The notes under the pieces were generated by a model. The model saw only the letters and a list, made by a program, of their open reading frames with translations. It did no database searches and was not told the DNA's origin. Shown here piece after piece: positions 23,720 through 35,200 of a DNA stretch of 64,000 nucleotides. Position 1 is the first letter of the stretch. Every line of letters begins with the position of its first letter. A program made the translations under genes and the position numbers. The stretch is from the NCBI RefSeq assembly GCF_051020765.1, contig NC_134943.1:5766001-5830000 (forward strand). The letters are read 5' to 3'. This stretch comes from Lasioglossum baleicum (Eukaryota > Arthropoda > Insecta > Hymenoptera > Halictidae).

Positions 23720-26115
23720 TGGTCTCACGAAACCTTGTCTCTGTCACCAAACGAAAAACGACGTTACCCGTCGGAAAACATGCACACAGCACTTTCCCTT
23801 TTCGTTATTTGTCTACGCGACGGGAATCGCTGGTCGATCAACAGAGCTCGAAACAGGGTCGATCGTTGTTTGGAATCGCGAAGCGGTAAAAGTAGACGAT
23901 ATTCCGGCGATTTCTTTGAAAGCTGCACGATTTCTTTCGAACGAACGGTTGACACACGGAATCGGGAATAGCTTCGATGGTTGTCTCCACGACTTTCGTG
24001 CGAGTAATGGGATGCAGGTCGTGGGAGGGAAATTCGTGAAAATCATCGTGGAAGCGAGTTACACAGGTGTGTTCCAGAGGCGACACCGATCGACGCATAC
24101 TACGGCCTGAATGCTTATGCAAACTCGACCCGAAATTCCAATTACCGTTCTGCTTCATTGTTACGGGCGGCAGGAAGTCGGGCAGGGCGGACTGAAGAGT
24201 CTACTCGCGGCGAGCATTCTCGCACGAGAATCCCGCACGCGACTAGCATCGGCGATTGCGCGCGAGGAAAACCGGCGGACGCGTGGTGAAACTAATTAAT
24301 TAGGGGAGGGTGGAACGGGCCCTTGCGTTGCTGATGGTTTTGGATATTTCGGAATGATTGCTGAAGCAGTTTGTGGAGTACACTCGGAGATTTTTGGATA
24401 ACGTCGCTCGTGTAGTGAGTGTTAGTGTAATTAACACCTCGTACTACAATTTATCCGTAGTCGGTAATGTAAATGCATAAAACTGATTTTTTTCAAATTT
24501 TATAAAGCAATTGGACATTTTCCAATTTTTTCATTTTTAATGGTAGGAAGAAATTTTTATCTCGATTCGATATTTCATTCAATCTATACACAAAATTTTT
24601 ATTCTGCAAAAGGGATTAACCTAATTTTTAGTCATTTCTTAAGCTTTGGAAGCAGCAGAATAATTTACGAACGCGAAAATGTTTACTGCTTTAATTGCCG
24701 TGTTACACACTCATTCGAATTAGTGAATGAAAATATTTTAATTCGCTCTAGTTCGACAGCAATAAAAAATGTACCATGTGAACTAAAACAAAATATTATA
24801 AACAGTCTTAAAAACGAATACGGTTAAAACAGAAACCAAGAGTGAATACTTGTCTTTGGCCAGAATTAAGGAAATAAAAAGTGAATGAAAGATTGAGTAA
24901 TCATCCTGAACACCAAATGAAAAAATAAAAGCTCGATTCGAAGATCGACCTGTACAGTACGTATGATCGTTGGTTACTGGAGTCTCGAAGAAATGATTTA
25001 CCTGGCGCACCTGTCAAAGGGTGGCTCCAATCGGCCATTTTGACGCGTGCAGGTATTAATGGAGCAGACGTGTGGAAAGTGTCGTGTTCGTGGCGCGAAT
25101 GAATGATAGATTCCAATGCCAATGTTACAGTGTCCATTCGTGACAAGGATCAAGGGTCTACTCTTACTCTATCGCGATTGACTTCCGCTTTTGCTTGTCT
25201 CCGATGCTGTAAGATGGCCCGCCGAAATATTTGAAAGTTTCGTGGTGCCAGCTGATTTCGTGATGTGATTGTTTTATTGGGGACCGTGATCGGGGTCAAT
25301 GGAGTAATGGGCATTTTAATATGTCAGGCTAGACGCATTAAAGTTTCAACCCCCTTTCCCTAATTCGGTTCACTCGGATTCCTCGGGAACACGTGCTGGG
25401 TGATGAATCATTGACACTTGACATTATAATTTATGCACCATAAATGTTACAATTTTTATAAACGGATTCTGATTACATATAATGAAAACGAACTATTAAC
25501 TATTAAGTAAACGAACCAAACACAACTGTGCAAATTTTCTCTTGCTCCATGAGGTGCTAATTTCTGCGTCTGTATTGCACACGCGAGTGCATACACGCTG
25601 TGTATTGAACCTGCACAAACCTAAACAATAATACCCTATTAGAACACTACAAAAATTCTGAGCATTGTTCAGAATCGACACGAAAAAACAAAAAAAAACT
25701 CTGAAAGATTTACTTCCTGGGTGAAGATAGACCCTCCGATAGCCGAACGAATATTAAAAAGCCTCGGCGAATCGTGTCGACAAAAATAAATTCCAACGGT
25801 GGATTACAGACGGAAATTGGTGTCGTGCTAGTAGAAAGCAAACTGTCGCTCATTAATATCGCAAGATGATCGCGTTTCGCGGCCATGTGTCTCTAACAAC
25901 GTCGGACAGCTCGCAGAAAACCTTTCTTTCCTCGGTCGATTTGCTGATCCTTGCGACCTGTTACGCAGTCTGATCACGATCGTGTCGAGGCCTCGATAAT
26001 CGAACACCATACTGAACGAAAAGAAAATTCGTGGCCGGATGGAAGTGGGGGCGGGCTCGTTCGTTTGCTCCGCTACGCGTACGGAACGCACGACGATCCG
26101 ACGACGATATGGGGG
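23720..26115. other. Intergenic region between Osi18 and Osi19
   Basis: No supported gene. Open frames on both strands at 23.7-24.3 kb overlap each other in CpG-rich DNA. 24.4-25.8 kb is AT-rich. CpG content rises again over the last 250 bp before the Osi19 promoter. Confidence 0.55.
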
Positions 26116-26120
26116 CCCCG

Positions 26121-26157
26121 TATAAATAGCCTGTAGCCCAACCCATTGGCATCAGTC
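26121..26157 (+). promoter_or_regulatory. Core promoter of Osi19
   Basis: TATAAATA at 26121 lies 33 bp from the A of a perfect TCAGTC initiator (26152-26157). The leader to the ATG at 26233 would be 79 nt. Confidence 0.8.
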
Positions 26158-26232
26158 GTATCCAGGCAATTGTCCTCGAGCTAGAACCAGCCTTCCTCAG
26201 GGTATCATACGAGCCGACCTCCTCCTGCAACC

Positions 26233-27383
26233 ATGAAGCTGTTCGTCTTGTGCGCCGTGTTCGCCCTGGCAGCCGCCCAGCCAGCCAAGAACGATCTGTG
26301 GAAAGGCAGCAGCATGGATCAGATGGTCGACCAGACCAAGATCGAATGCGCCCAGAAGAACGACGAGGTCTCCTGCATGAAGTTCAAGGTCCTCAACATG
26401 CTCGACCAGCTGTTCCGCAAAGACAGCTTCAAGGTACGCGTCTCACCCCCCACCAGCCAGGATCCTCCAACGAATTAATCCTCCAATGCGTTAATTAATC
26501 ATCAATCTAGATTCAAGTCACTTTTACTCTCACAATTTTAATTATAACACCTGCTCGATATTGAGGTTTGGATTGACTTAGCATAGATTTCATTGGGATG
26601 CTAGAAGTATTCTAGACAGCTAAAAGATTTGGGGAACTAACTGAAGCTAACATAGACCTAATCTGAGGGTGAATGTGAACCTCAAGGATTCTAACTCCGC
26701 CAGAAGCTTTAATCCCCTTCGTCTCTAATCTGGAGCTTCGTGAGACCCAGATTCCTAATGAACAATGGATCCTTTGGTACTCTTGATCCTTCAGTAAATT
26801 GACTCTGTTTCCACCAATAATTGGATGATCTCTTTAGGTTTCCGAGACGGTGGAAGTGACTCGAAACTCGTACCCAGTCGAAGAGGTGTCAGGGCGCAGT
26901 GAAGGCTCCATCCTGGATAACGTACAGAGCTACCTGTCCTCCCACGACGTGACCTTCAAACTGCCCCTGGACTCCTCCGTAAAAGTTAGCGCCAGGAACA
27001 TCGACGACGATCACCTGAGCTTCGACGTGAAATTCGGCCAAGGTCGTGCCGTCGAGGAGGCTCGCAAGTCCAAGCTGAAGAAGGTGGTCATCCCCATCCT
27101 GGTGTTCGTCCTCCTCAAGGCTATGACCCTTATCCCTCTCGCCATCGGTGTTCTCGGTCTGAAAGCCTGGAACGCTCTTCAACTGTCCTTCTTCAGTTTC
27201 ATCGTTTCCGTCGGAATGGCGATCTTCCAGTTGTGCAAGAAGATTGCTGCTGATGGTCATGGAGCAGCGCTCTCTTCTCACGGACCATGGGAGTACCAGG
27301 CTCAGTACAGATCCTTCCAGGACGAGCAACCTTCGACGCAGTACGCGCAGGAACTCGCGTATTCCGCACACGCACAGTCGTAA
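26233..27383 (+). CDS. Osi19: Osiris family protein (DUF1676), Osi19
   Basis: Two exons, 26233-26433 and 26838-27383, with a phase-0 intron (donor GTACGC, acceptor TCTTTAG) encode 248 residues. Residues 1-15 are a signal peptide ending AAA. C39 and C48 are the Cys pair. The DUF1676 part includes VTFKLPLDSSV and LSFDVKFGQGRAVEE. The hydrophobic domain spans about 147-200 (VVIPILVFVLLKAMTLIPLA, then LKAWNALQLSFFSF). The tail carries AQELAY at 237-242, which matches the AQxLAY C-terminal motif described for Osiris proteins. Unlike Osi14/16/17/18 there is no intron at the GQGR site. The Osi19 assignment rests on this combination and on its place next to the last gene. The intron of about 400 bp holds nothing recognised. 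Confidence 0.9.
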
Positions 27384-27454
27384 AACGATTCGAGCAAATA
27401 GCCCAGACTTTTGTAAAATACCTGTCTTCCTACTCTCCTCTGTACGCTTTATTT

Positions 27455-27460
27455 AATAAA
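27455..27460 (+). terminator. Polyadenylation signal, Osi19
   Basis: AATAAA lies 72 bp past the stop codon and is followed by a T/G-rich stretch. Confidence 0.7.
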
Positions 27461-27464
27461 TTAT

Positions 27465-28570
27465 TCTTTGCAATTTGAACCTGGCCTGTCTCGTTACTCT
27501 ACGATTCGTATAATGCGTCGTTAGGGTGGTTTTATTAAAACCGAAGTTGAAGCGAAGAAGAAGAATAGAAGAAGTTCATGGAACTAGCAACTGTTTAAAA
27601 AATTCATACAATTTTATCTTCAAGTTTTACTAAAAGAGAAGACTGCAAGTACTTGGAGTCGTTCATGCTTCGTAAATACTTAGACTCATTCATAATTATT
27701 AAACAAGTATTAAGTAGTTTCATGGTTTAGAAGGTCATATTATTTTATACTTTAAATATGTACTCGTTGTTAAAGCATATTAAAAAATTGTGATATAATT
27801 TCACCTGTTAGAAGATCACACTAGTTTATACGTAAAATATATGTATATCTTTAATAAAAATTCATAAATGTACGTGCTTTAATTACGTACTCCTTGATGA
27901 GCCTCATTTAGAAAATAATTAAATATGTTCACGGCTCAAAAATTTTTCAATTAATCGGAAAGGGTGGAATGTAATTTAAGGACAGGTGTTTGCATATTAA
28001 GGTAATTTCCCTGCGTATATTAGCGTCTAAGGCTAGAATCGCAGGCAGTTAACGCTAATCGTATACTCTATAAACATAACCGTCTCGTTAATCGCGTAAG
28101 TTATTTTACCTGTTAGCTGAATAAACGTTAATACCATGGTACTGGGACCCTCTTCCGTAATTGACACAATCTGTGCCCTCGGTCGATTAATTATAAAAAC
28201 TCCACGACAGCGAGATCCTCGACGATTCTAGTTCCAGAAGGAGTCCTGGAGTCCGGTTCTGCAAGGAGATTATGCCCGATAATGATCAGACGCGACCGCT
28301 TCGCACCGACCGGAAGTACTGCTTTGTCTCTCGGTACTCCCTGGCTCTTGCAAAATGAGAATCCAGTTTCGTCTTCGTTGTGGAAAGCAGTTTACCCTTC
28401 CTTTGAATATACTTTCCTTTTTCTCCTGCTCTTTATGAATTACAAGCACGACGTTCTTGCGGACATCAAGTGGACTGTCTGATGTGACGAAAACTATCGA
28501 AATGGAGGACCTTATGTTATGTGAAATAACAATTTTCTTCGTTGGTTGTGAAAAGTTGGAGTTGAGGAGA
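27465..28570. other. Intergenic region after Osi19
   Basis: AT-rich DNA with no supported coding sequence. Open frames on opposite strands at 28270-28680 mirror one another and partly arise from the repeat next door. Confidence 0.5.
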
Positions 28571-28577
28571 AATTTCT

Positions 28578-28935
28578 TTAAGGGAATACACTCCTTTTTC
28601 CGGGATTGCATGGGTGCGGGATTCGCGTTCTCATTTCTTGATAATACAAAAATGGGGTTTTTCAGTAGTCAAAAACGCTAGATAAAAGATCGATCTAGGG
28701 CGCTATCGCCCTCAAAAGTCCTATTTTTCATTTACGAAGTGTAATTTGCATTATTTGGCAGCGTAATTTGTATTATTCGGAAGCATACAACTGCGCATGT
28801 AGATATTTTCATAGCTACATGCTGTCGAATAATGCAAATTACGCCTCGTAAACGAAAAAATAGAACTTTTGAGGGCGATAGTGCCCTAGATCGATCCCCA
28901 TTTTTGTATTATCGAGAAATGAGAAACGAGTATGC
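28578..28935. mobile_element. MITE-like inverted repeat, copy 2
   Basis: A left arm (28578-28770) and a shorter right arm (about 28825-28935) are inverted copies: GGGCGCTATCGCCCTCAAAA pairs with TTTTGAGGGCGATAGTGCCC, and ATTTTTGTATTATC recurs on the right. An internal hairpin GCATGTAG...CTACATGC lies near 28794-28821. The left arm shares its start (TTTAAGGGA, then ACTCCTTTTTCC) and interior with the copy at 7042-7240, so this is a dispersed family. There is no coding content, and the right arm appears internally deleted. Confidence 0.72.
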
Positions 28936-30080
28936 CGCCTTAACTGTTGGTGATTTAGAGTTTCTATGCTTTAAATCTCTGTCATATTGTGAATTATTTG
29001 TTCACAGTATTTCTTGTAGGTTGAACAGTGGCCACATTCAAGACATAAAATGACATACGGTTTGTCTCATTCAGATGACTGGAACGGACACAAGAAATCA
29101 ATGCGCCTAATTGTACAACCACCTCGCGTCGAGACATGACTCGCGTACTTATTAATAATTCCGACGACTTTCAATAAAACGTCTTGTAAAAATTCGAACT
29201 ATTCCTTCAAACGCATGCACATACATATTTGCAAAATTTTAGCTGACTAGGTTTGATCGTTCTTTTTTAAATTAATTTTAATTCTACTTGTCTCGGTTCA
29301 TTTTGTTGTCGAATATAAGGAGACATGTATAGTGTTGAATATACAATGGTACTTTAAATATTACGGAAAAGCGAAACTGTAATAATTGAATATAAGAAAG
29401 TGGATTTTCATAACATGTTATATTTTGTACTCTTCTCTGGTTCTAATAAATTATTGCAACAATGAGAAAATGTTTCATTAAGTTTCACTAAGAATGTTAG
29501 AAATGGTGTCTAATCGCCCTACACCCAAGTCCTTGGAGAACTTGCCCAAAAGTCTGATCGCTGAAAGCTAATAAGCAGATAAATTAAAATTCAGCGTAAT
29601 TGCGAGGTGGTCGAAAGAACCCCAAATACGCGATACCGTTCGGCCGGGTCCGTACAACGAGAACGGTTATCCGTTCTCCAAACCGTGGTTCGTAGAAGGC
29701 TATAGGCCTAGAGCCACGAGGCCTATCGTCGTTAGAACGAAGGCCAAGTAAGAGCAGAGGGAAAGAGAGGAAAGTCGTTTTGTCTGTCTGTTCTGTTCTC
29801 TTGCGGGGCGAGTTCCGTTTCCCGTGGCTTCTCTCGCATGCCATCGTGTACGTTGTACGCGACGTACGCATCGATCCGCGTACGTACCTACGTACATACA
29901 CGCATCTACACGGTTTCGGGCGCGTGCACGCACGTATCCAGACACCTGGCTGGAGGGGGGGCTGCGAGAGGGAAGGTGGAGAGGAGCGTGTCGGTGCTCT
30001 ATGTGCCAGTGAAATTTGAATAATTTTCCTTCGATCGTCGATTCCCGGCATGCGCGACCGAATAACATAGATTCGCGGGG
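28936..30080. other. Intergenic region before Osi20
   Basis: AT-rich until about 29.6 kb, then CpG-rich with CGTAC-rich stretches (29840-29930). Open frames appear on both strands there, but none has domain content or splice support. Probably the proximal regulatory region of Osi20. Confidence 0.45.
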
Positions 30081-30087
30081 GGCAAAT

Positions 30088-30121
30088 TAAATAAAAGGGG
30101 CGGGCCACTCCTCCGTCAGTC
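30088..30121 (+). promoter_or_regulatory. Core promoter of Osi20
   Basis: A TATA-like TAAATAAA begins at 30088, and a perfect TCAGTC initiator at 30116-30121 has its A 30 bp downstream. The leader would be about 158 nt. Confidence 0.7.
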
Positions 30122-30275
30122 GCAGTTCGATCGCCGATCGCTCGCTCGCACACGCACGGGTGATCGATCATCGCTTCATCATTCTTTTCTTTTCGTTCAA
30201 AACTCTCAGTCACCGTTCGTTAACGCGATCCGCCCAGGTGTACATCAAGGATTAAACAAAAACCAGTCGGAAAAG

Positions 30276-31511
30276 ATGAGGACGTTCCTACCGATAGCTG
30301 TTATCCTGATCGCGGGAAGCTCCATGGCCAGCCAGGACTTCCTCTCCAAGTCGCTGAACGAGTGCATCGCCGCGGACTCGTGGACGTCGTGCCTCAAACA
30401 TGAAGTGCTTGGATATTTGGACGAGAAACTCGGGACCAATACAGAGGCTCGATCCTTGGATACCATCGATGAAGCAATCGTCGCCAGGACCTTCAAGTAT
30501 CTGAAAAGTTTCGACTATGGGGTCGACCTACCCTTCGTGGATGCTAGTCTCAAGTATAGGCCCAGCAGAAGCCTCGCCGATCTCGATGTTGAGTTCAAGG
30601 GAAACGAAGTCGCCACTAGTCAGGCCAGAGGAATTCTCAAGAAGAAGTTGCTGCTGCCTATTCTGTTGCTGTTGAAACTTAAGATGAAGGCACTCATGCC
30701 TATTCTGGTTGCCATCGTTGGACTCAAGGCTATGAAGGCGCTTGTGCTGTCCAAGCTCGCTATTCTTCTCGTGGTCGGGTTCATCGCCGTGCAGCTCTTC
30801 AAGAAGGGTGGAATGATGATGCCGATGGGTACGTAATTAGACTGGTTTTAGTAATTTTACGGTAGTAGTGGAACGTTCGGTTACTCTATTTCAACTGGGG
30901 AGGTCAGGGTTGATGAAAAATTGGGATTTTAAGGGCCACAAAATCGATTAAAATGAATGGCAATTTAATCGTTCCAAACAGTCCTACATATCAACATTAT
31001 TAAACAATAAATTGGAACTTTCAACGTTTATAATGCTAGTGAAAACGATAAAGATCATTTACCTTAATACTTCAGCTAACTTACATTCAGCAAAACGTAT
31101 GAAATTTCAAGAAACTTTCACTTGTACCTGACGACCTCAACGCGCCCGGTGAAGCGCCATGTTTACGCGCGGCTCTGGCGGGCTATTTGAACCGCCGGGG
31201 TAGAAAAATGATTAACCGATTAACCGACGAAAAAAGTGAAAATAGTGAAACTTGTCGCAGGAATGTCAATGGAATCGGCTGCGCAGTACGGAGCTCCACC
31301 TTTGGTCTCGACGACGTCGAGCTACGACCCGGCAGCCACGTGGGACGGAAACGGACCATATTCCCGCGTGTGGACGCCGACAAACGGTGTGGATGCCCAA
31401 AACCTCGCATACTCTTACTATGCACCTGGCAGCAGCTCCGGCTCCTACAGCTCTTCTTCTTCGTCGTCTTCTTCGTCGTCAGGCAACTCGCCCAGCTCCT
31501 CGAACTACTGA
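30276..31511 (+). CDS. Osi20: Osiris family protein (DUF1676), Osi20
   Basis: Two exons, 30276-30828 and 31261-31511, with a phase-1 intron (donor GTACGT, acceptor GTCGCAG) encode 267 residues. Residues 1-18 are a signal peptide (ending MAS). C30 and C39 are the Cys pair. The DUF1676 part includes YGVDLPFVDASLKY. The hydrophobic domain at about 120-176 is rich in Lys/Leu/Met. Exon 2 adds a Tyr/Ser tail with SYDPAATWDGNGPYSRVW, the AQNLAY motif at 230-235 and a serine run before the end. There is no intron ahead of the hydrophobic domain; the only one follows it. It is the last Osiris gene seen, with none in the following 32 kb, as expected for the end of the cluster. Assignment as Osi20 is the most confident of the six. 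Confidence 0.9.
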
Positions 31512-31530
31512 AGAGCTCCTCGCCCCCCGA

Positions 31531-31708
31531 TTAACCCATTTGCATCGTGAGAAAGAACGAAATGTCCTTATCACAATTCTTTATTTATTATTTTTAAGAA
31601 GAACAATTTCGAAGAGTAAGAAGAAACTTCGTGTTGCAAGTGTATGTACGCTCTGGAGATAGTCACGACGAAAAGCGTGTATACACAATAATGATGCAAA
31701 TGGGTTAA
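31531..31708 (+). repeat. Perfect 16-bp inverted repeat in the Osi20 3' UTR
   Basis: TTAACCCATTTGCATC at 31531-31546 recurs exactly inverted at 31693-31708, 146 bp apart. Each arm contains ATTTGCAT, the octamer bound by POU-domain factors. As RNA the arms could close a 146-nt loop between the stop codon and the poly(A) signal. Confidence 0.7.
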
Positions 31709-32207
31709 TGTATGCTCTCTAACGACCAATTGATCGACGTTCGATCCAGAGCCGGAGCCCCACGTGGACACGACCAAAGAAACGCACGCCAAATAACCAA
31801 TGATCCCTACCACGATCGTCGATCATCGATGGTCAATCGAACGAAGACTGCGAGAATGGTCCTCCGTCATTATGATGGAGGCTGGTTTCATCCCCTCGTC
31901 GAGAAACTGGATCAATGATCAGTATTTTTTATTTGTTATTCGAGATCCTTTGATTAGGGATCTTGACGAGAGGGTGGAATTATAAGACGTTATGCTTCAT
32001 TCTGCGACCCCCGTGTACGCGTTAATGGGTAATTAATACGTTGTCATGATCGAGAAGGACACCCGGCTTTATTGACCACGGAGAAGAGCTGATTCTGAGC
32101 CTCGAGCTGTTGTCGTTTGAAAAGAACGAGAATGCCTCCTCGGCGAGTCTCGGAATTATTTATTTGTTCGCGCGACACGATTATTTATTGTCTCCCTCGC
32201 ATTTGTT

Positions 32208-32213
32208 AATAAA
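32208..32213 (+). terminator. Candidate polyadenylation signal, Osi20
   Basis: AATAAA lies about 700 bp after the stop codon, with a GT-rich stretch following. It is the first canonical hexamer found downstream of the gene. Confidence 0.55.
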
Positions 32214-35200
32214 CGCATCTATGTAATGAACCTGTTGTCTGATCCTTCATTGATTTACTGTGATTAGTACATAGGATTTTATGTAGGATTTCTTTTAGAC
32301 GATTATTTTGGAAACGAAATTTTACACGAAATCTTCCAGTGATAAAAAGTGATAAGCAGATCTTATAAATTAGTACTACTATATTCTCAGAATTCATAGT
32401 GTGACAATAGAAGGTAACCAATGATAGCAAGCTTGAATTAATCCGGACTGATCCAGATTAAGCGGTGGATTCAAGCGCCAGATAGTATGCCACACTTCCT
32501 ACAATGATGCATGACTCGTTATCAGGTATAGATCACATGCACATCATATTTTATTCTACGATCATTCCACATGTACTTGAATCAATGAATGCATAACTAC
32601 AGTCTGACGCGAATTAATATCCGTTTGAATAAATAACAAATAAAGCGGGCATGCATAATGCAACAACTTTGATTTTCATGCTGAAGTTTTGTATATTGAT
32701 TGATAAGATTGTTGCACAAATCTTCTGGCAGGTGTGACACAGAAATCGAAGTGATCAAAATAACAAATTAATTTTTTATGAAAAATCGGTGACATCACCG
32801 ACAGCGAATTCGAAATACTACAGGTATCTTCAGTACCTCGCCTGTTCCTTAGCAGGTAACTCACCTGAGACCTCGAAATAACCTTCGCGTGGTTCGGGGC
32901 ATCGGTCTAAGATGGCGCCAGCTCTTTATCTTGAAAATTCAAAGTCTTTTAATAGGCATTCAACTCGAAACAACAACAATCGTAAATATCACAATTTGCA
33001 TGTGCAATACATCATACAATCTATTCTTACCTGCAAGAATAACCTGTTTGATCCTAAAAAAATACAAACTACATTTACATTGAATTCTTCCTCAATAATT
33101 TCACACATACTCGCATTGAAGGCAGTGTATAATCATTATCAGATAACATTTTTAAACTAAAGATACGGAATGTTCATCAGATAAGTACAATTTTTATTTC
33201 GAGCGATTTTCAAGTACGAACCTAGCTGTTACCAATTACTAGACAGCGGATCTTTGTGCTTTTATGGCAAATATTCGTAGGCGTAATTTAAAACAGTAAA
33301 CATATTATAAAAATTTAAAGATACTGTTACATCATTTTCAACCTATTGAACATATTAAGAAAGGAAATAAATCTCTATTTCACTCTAATTTGTTGAAATT
33401 CACATAAAAAATCTTTATTTTGCATAAAGATCCGGAGTCTACCATTTACTATTAATTCCACTCGAATACTACGTATAAGCAATAAAGTTTTCATCAAACG
33501 CGACAAAGACAATTTACTTTCTACACTTTCACAATGACAAAGGAGAAAGACACTGCTCACTGCGTAAAGGAGGGAGCGAAGAATTAAAATTTCACTAGAG
33601 CCTGAAGACTTGTGTTTGTCAGGCACCATAAAATTGAAGGATCCTCTAGGAAAGAATCGCCAAAACGGTTCGGGCTTCCCGGGCCACCGTTGTAACAATG
33701 GGGTGACTGTAATCTGCCATTTACCGGCTTCATATAACCCTCCTTTGGGACAACCCTTCCGACGTGTGTCTTTAACGACGCTCAGCACGAACCTCTCTTT
33801 CACCCGGGGGGTAACAACAACCCTTTCTCTCCTTTCCCTCGGAGCGGATTCGAAAAAACCGCACTGACCAGAAAACGCAGTAAAAGTTTATGGCTCCGGC
33901 GCGGCCCAGGTAATGCTCCTCTCGAGTGTCGAGTACCGGGGCCGAAAGGATTTCGAGAGGACTACAGTCGCACGAGCAGCGTAATCCCGCGCGTTATACA
34001 AGAAAATCGACATAATCCTTCTTAAGCTCTATCCCTTTTCACCACTCGACCGCAGGTTCGGCGTCCCCGTTGGAATAAACTCGTCGTAAACGGGCCGGGA
34101 GTGAAAAGCCTGTCCCTCCGAGCAGTGTAATCGTTTCGTAGCAAATTAAGTCATTCTCACAACGAGCCCGAGGAATTTCTGAGACGAAATGTGTGTGTCC
34201 CACTATGCCCCCTATAAATCACAAAATTATTCAAAACTCCTCCCGTCACACCTAAACATCGTAATGAACAGTTTAAACTTCCAGAAATCTGGTATATACT
34301 TCGACCGGAAATAGCGAGATAAAAATTATTCTGCCGTTTTTAGAAGGTTGTAAGATCTTCTGATGTGGTCTTAAAGGTAGAAGAATAGTTATTGAGAGCA
34401 CGAAGGCGGAATTCGCAGAAGAAACGCGAGATAATAAGTCATTAGGCCGCGAAAAATGGCTCGGACGCTCGACGACTCAAGGCGGTACGGTGGGTTCACG
34501 CATTATAAATAATTAAGTACGAAGTTGCTTCCTTTCATAGTTCTGAACCTGTCGGAGGTCCGTTCGAGGCACGAACATGGTTTTTCATCGGTCGGTCGCG
34601 AAAGAAAGGCGCGGTAATAAGTGGTACGTCATTAGTAGGCGAAAACGGGCTCCGGAGACTTCGACGAGTGGATAAGCGCGATCGCCGCGCCGCGCCGCGC
34701 GGAATTTCAATGTCCTCGGCAAATATTTCTCTCCCGGGCAGAAATTCGAGTTGTTGTTAAACACGGCTACGCGAAGCCGATCAGAGTATCCTCTTTGACT
34801 CCGCGCCGCGTTTGATCCGATGTGTTTCATATTTTAAGATTTAATAACAGGGCAGGATATCGTTCCGGAGCTTTCTGAGCGCGTTTTAACGAATTCCTTG
34901 AGAAAAGACCGGTTCCACCCGTCGGAAGGGAGGACCGGGGACTCAACCCCTTTTCCAGAAACCGTCTCGGGTTCGCCGCGGCCCCGTTTGTGCCCCCGAA
35001 TCATCGTCATCATTGTAGGAAACGGCCGCCACGCCGCGCCATGGCTTTTTTTCGGGCTGGCGCATTCTCACGGTCCACCGGAGCGAGCCTCTCTCGGTCT
35101 TCCTCGTTTCACATTTAACAGGTTTACGATCCAGATTGCGCAACCTGGCTACAAAACATTGCTAAACACGAAGAATACCTATGCCGCCACGGATCTCCCA

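Noticed and set aside
26889..27371. 160-codon minus-strand frame
   Set aside because: It is antisense to Osi19 exon 2 and arises from that exon's codon bias.
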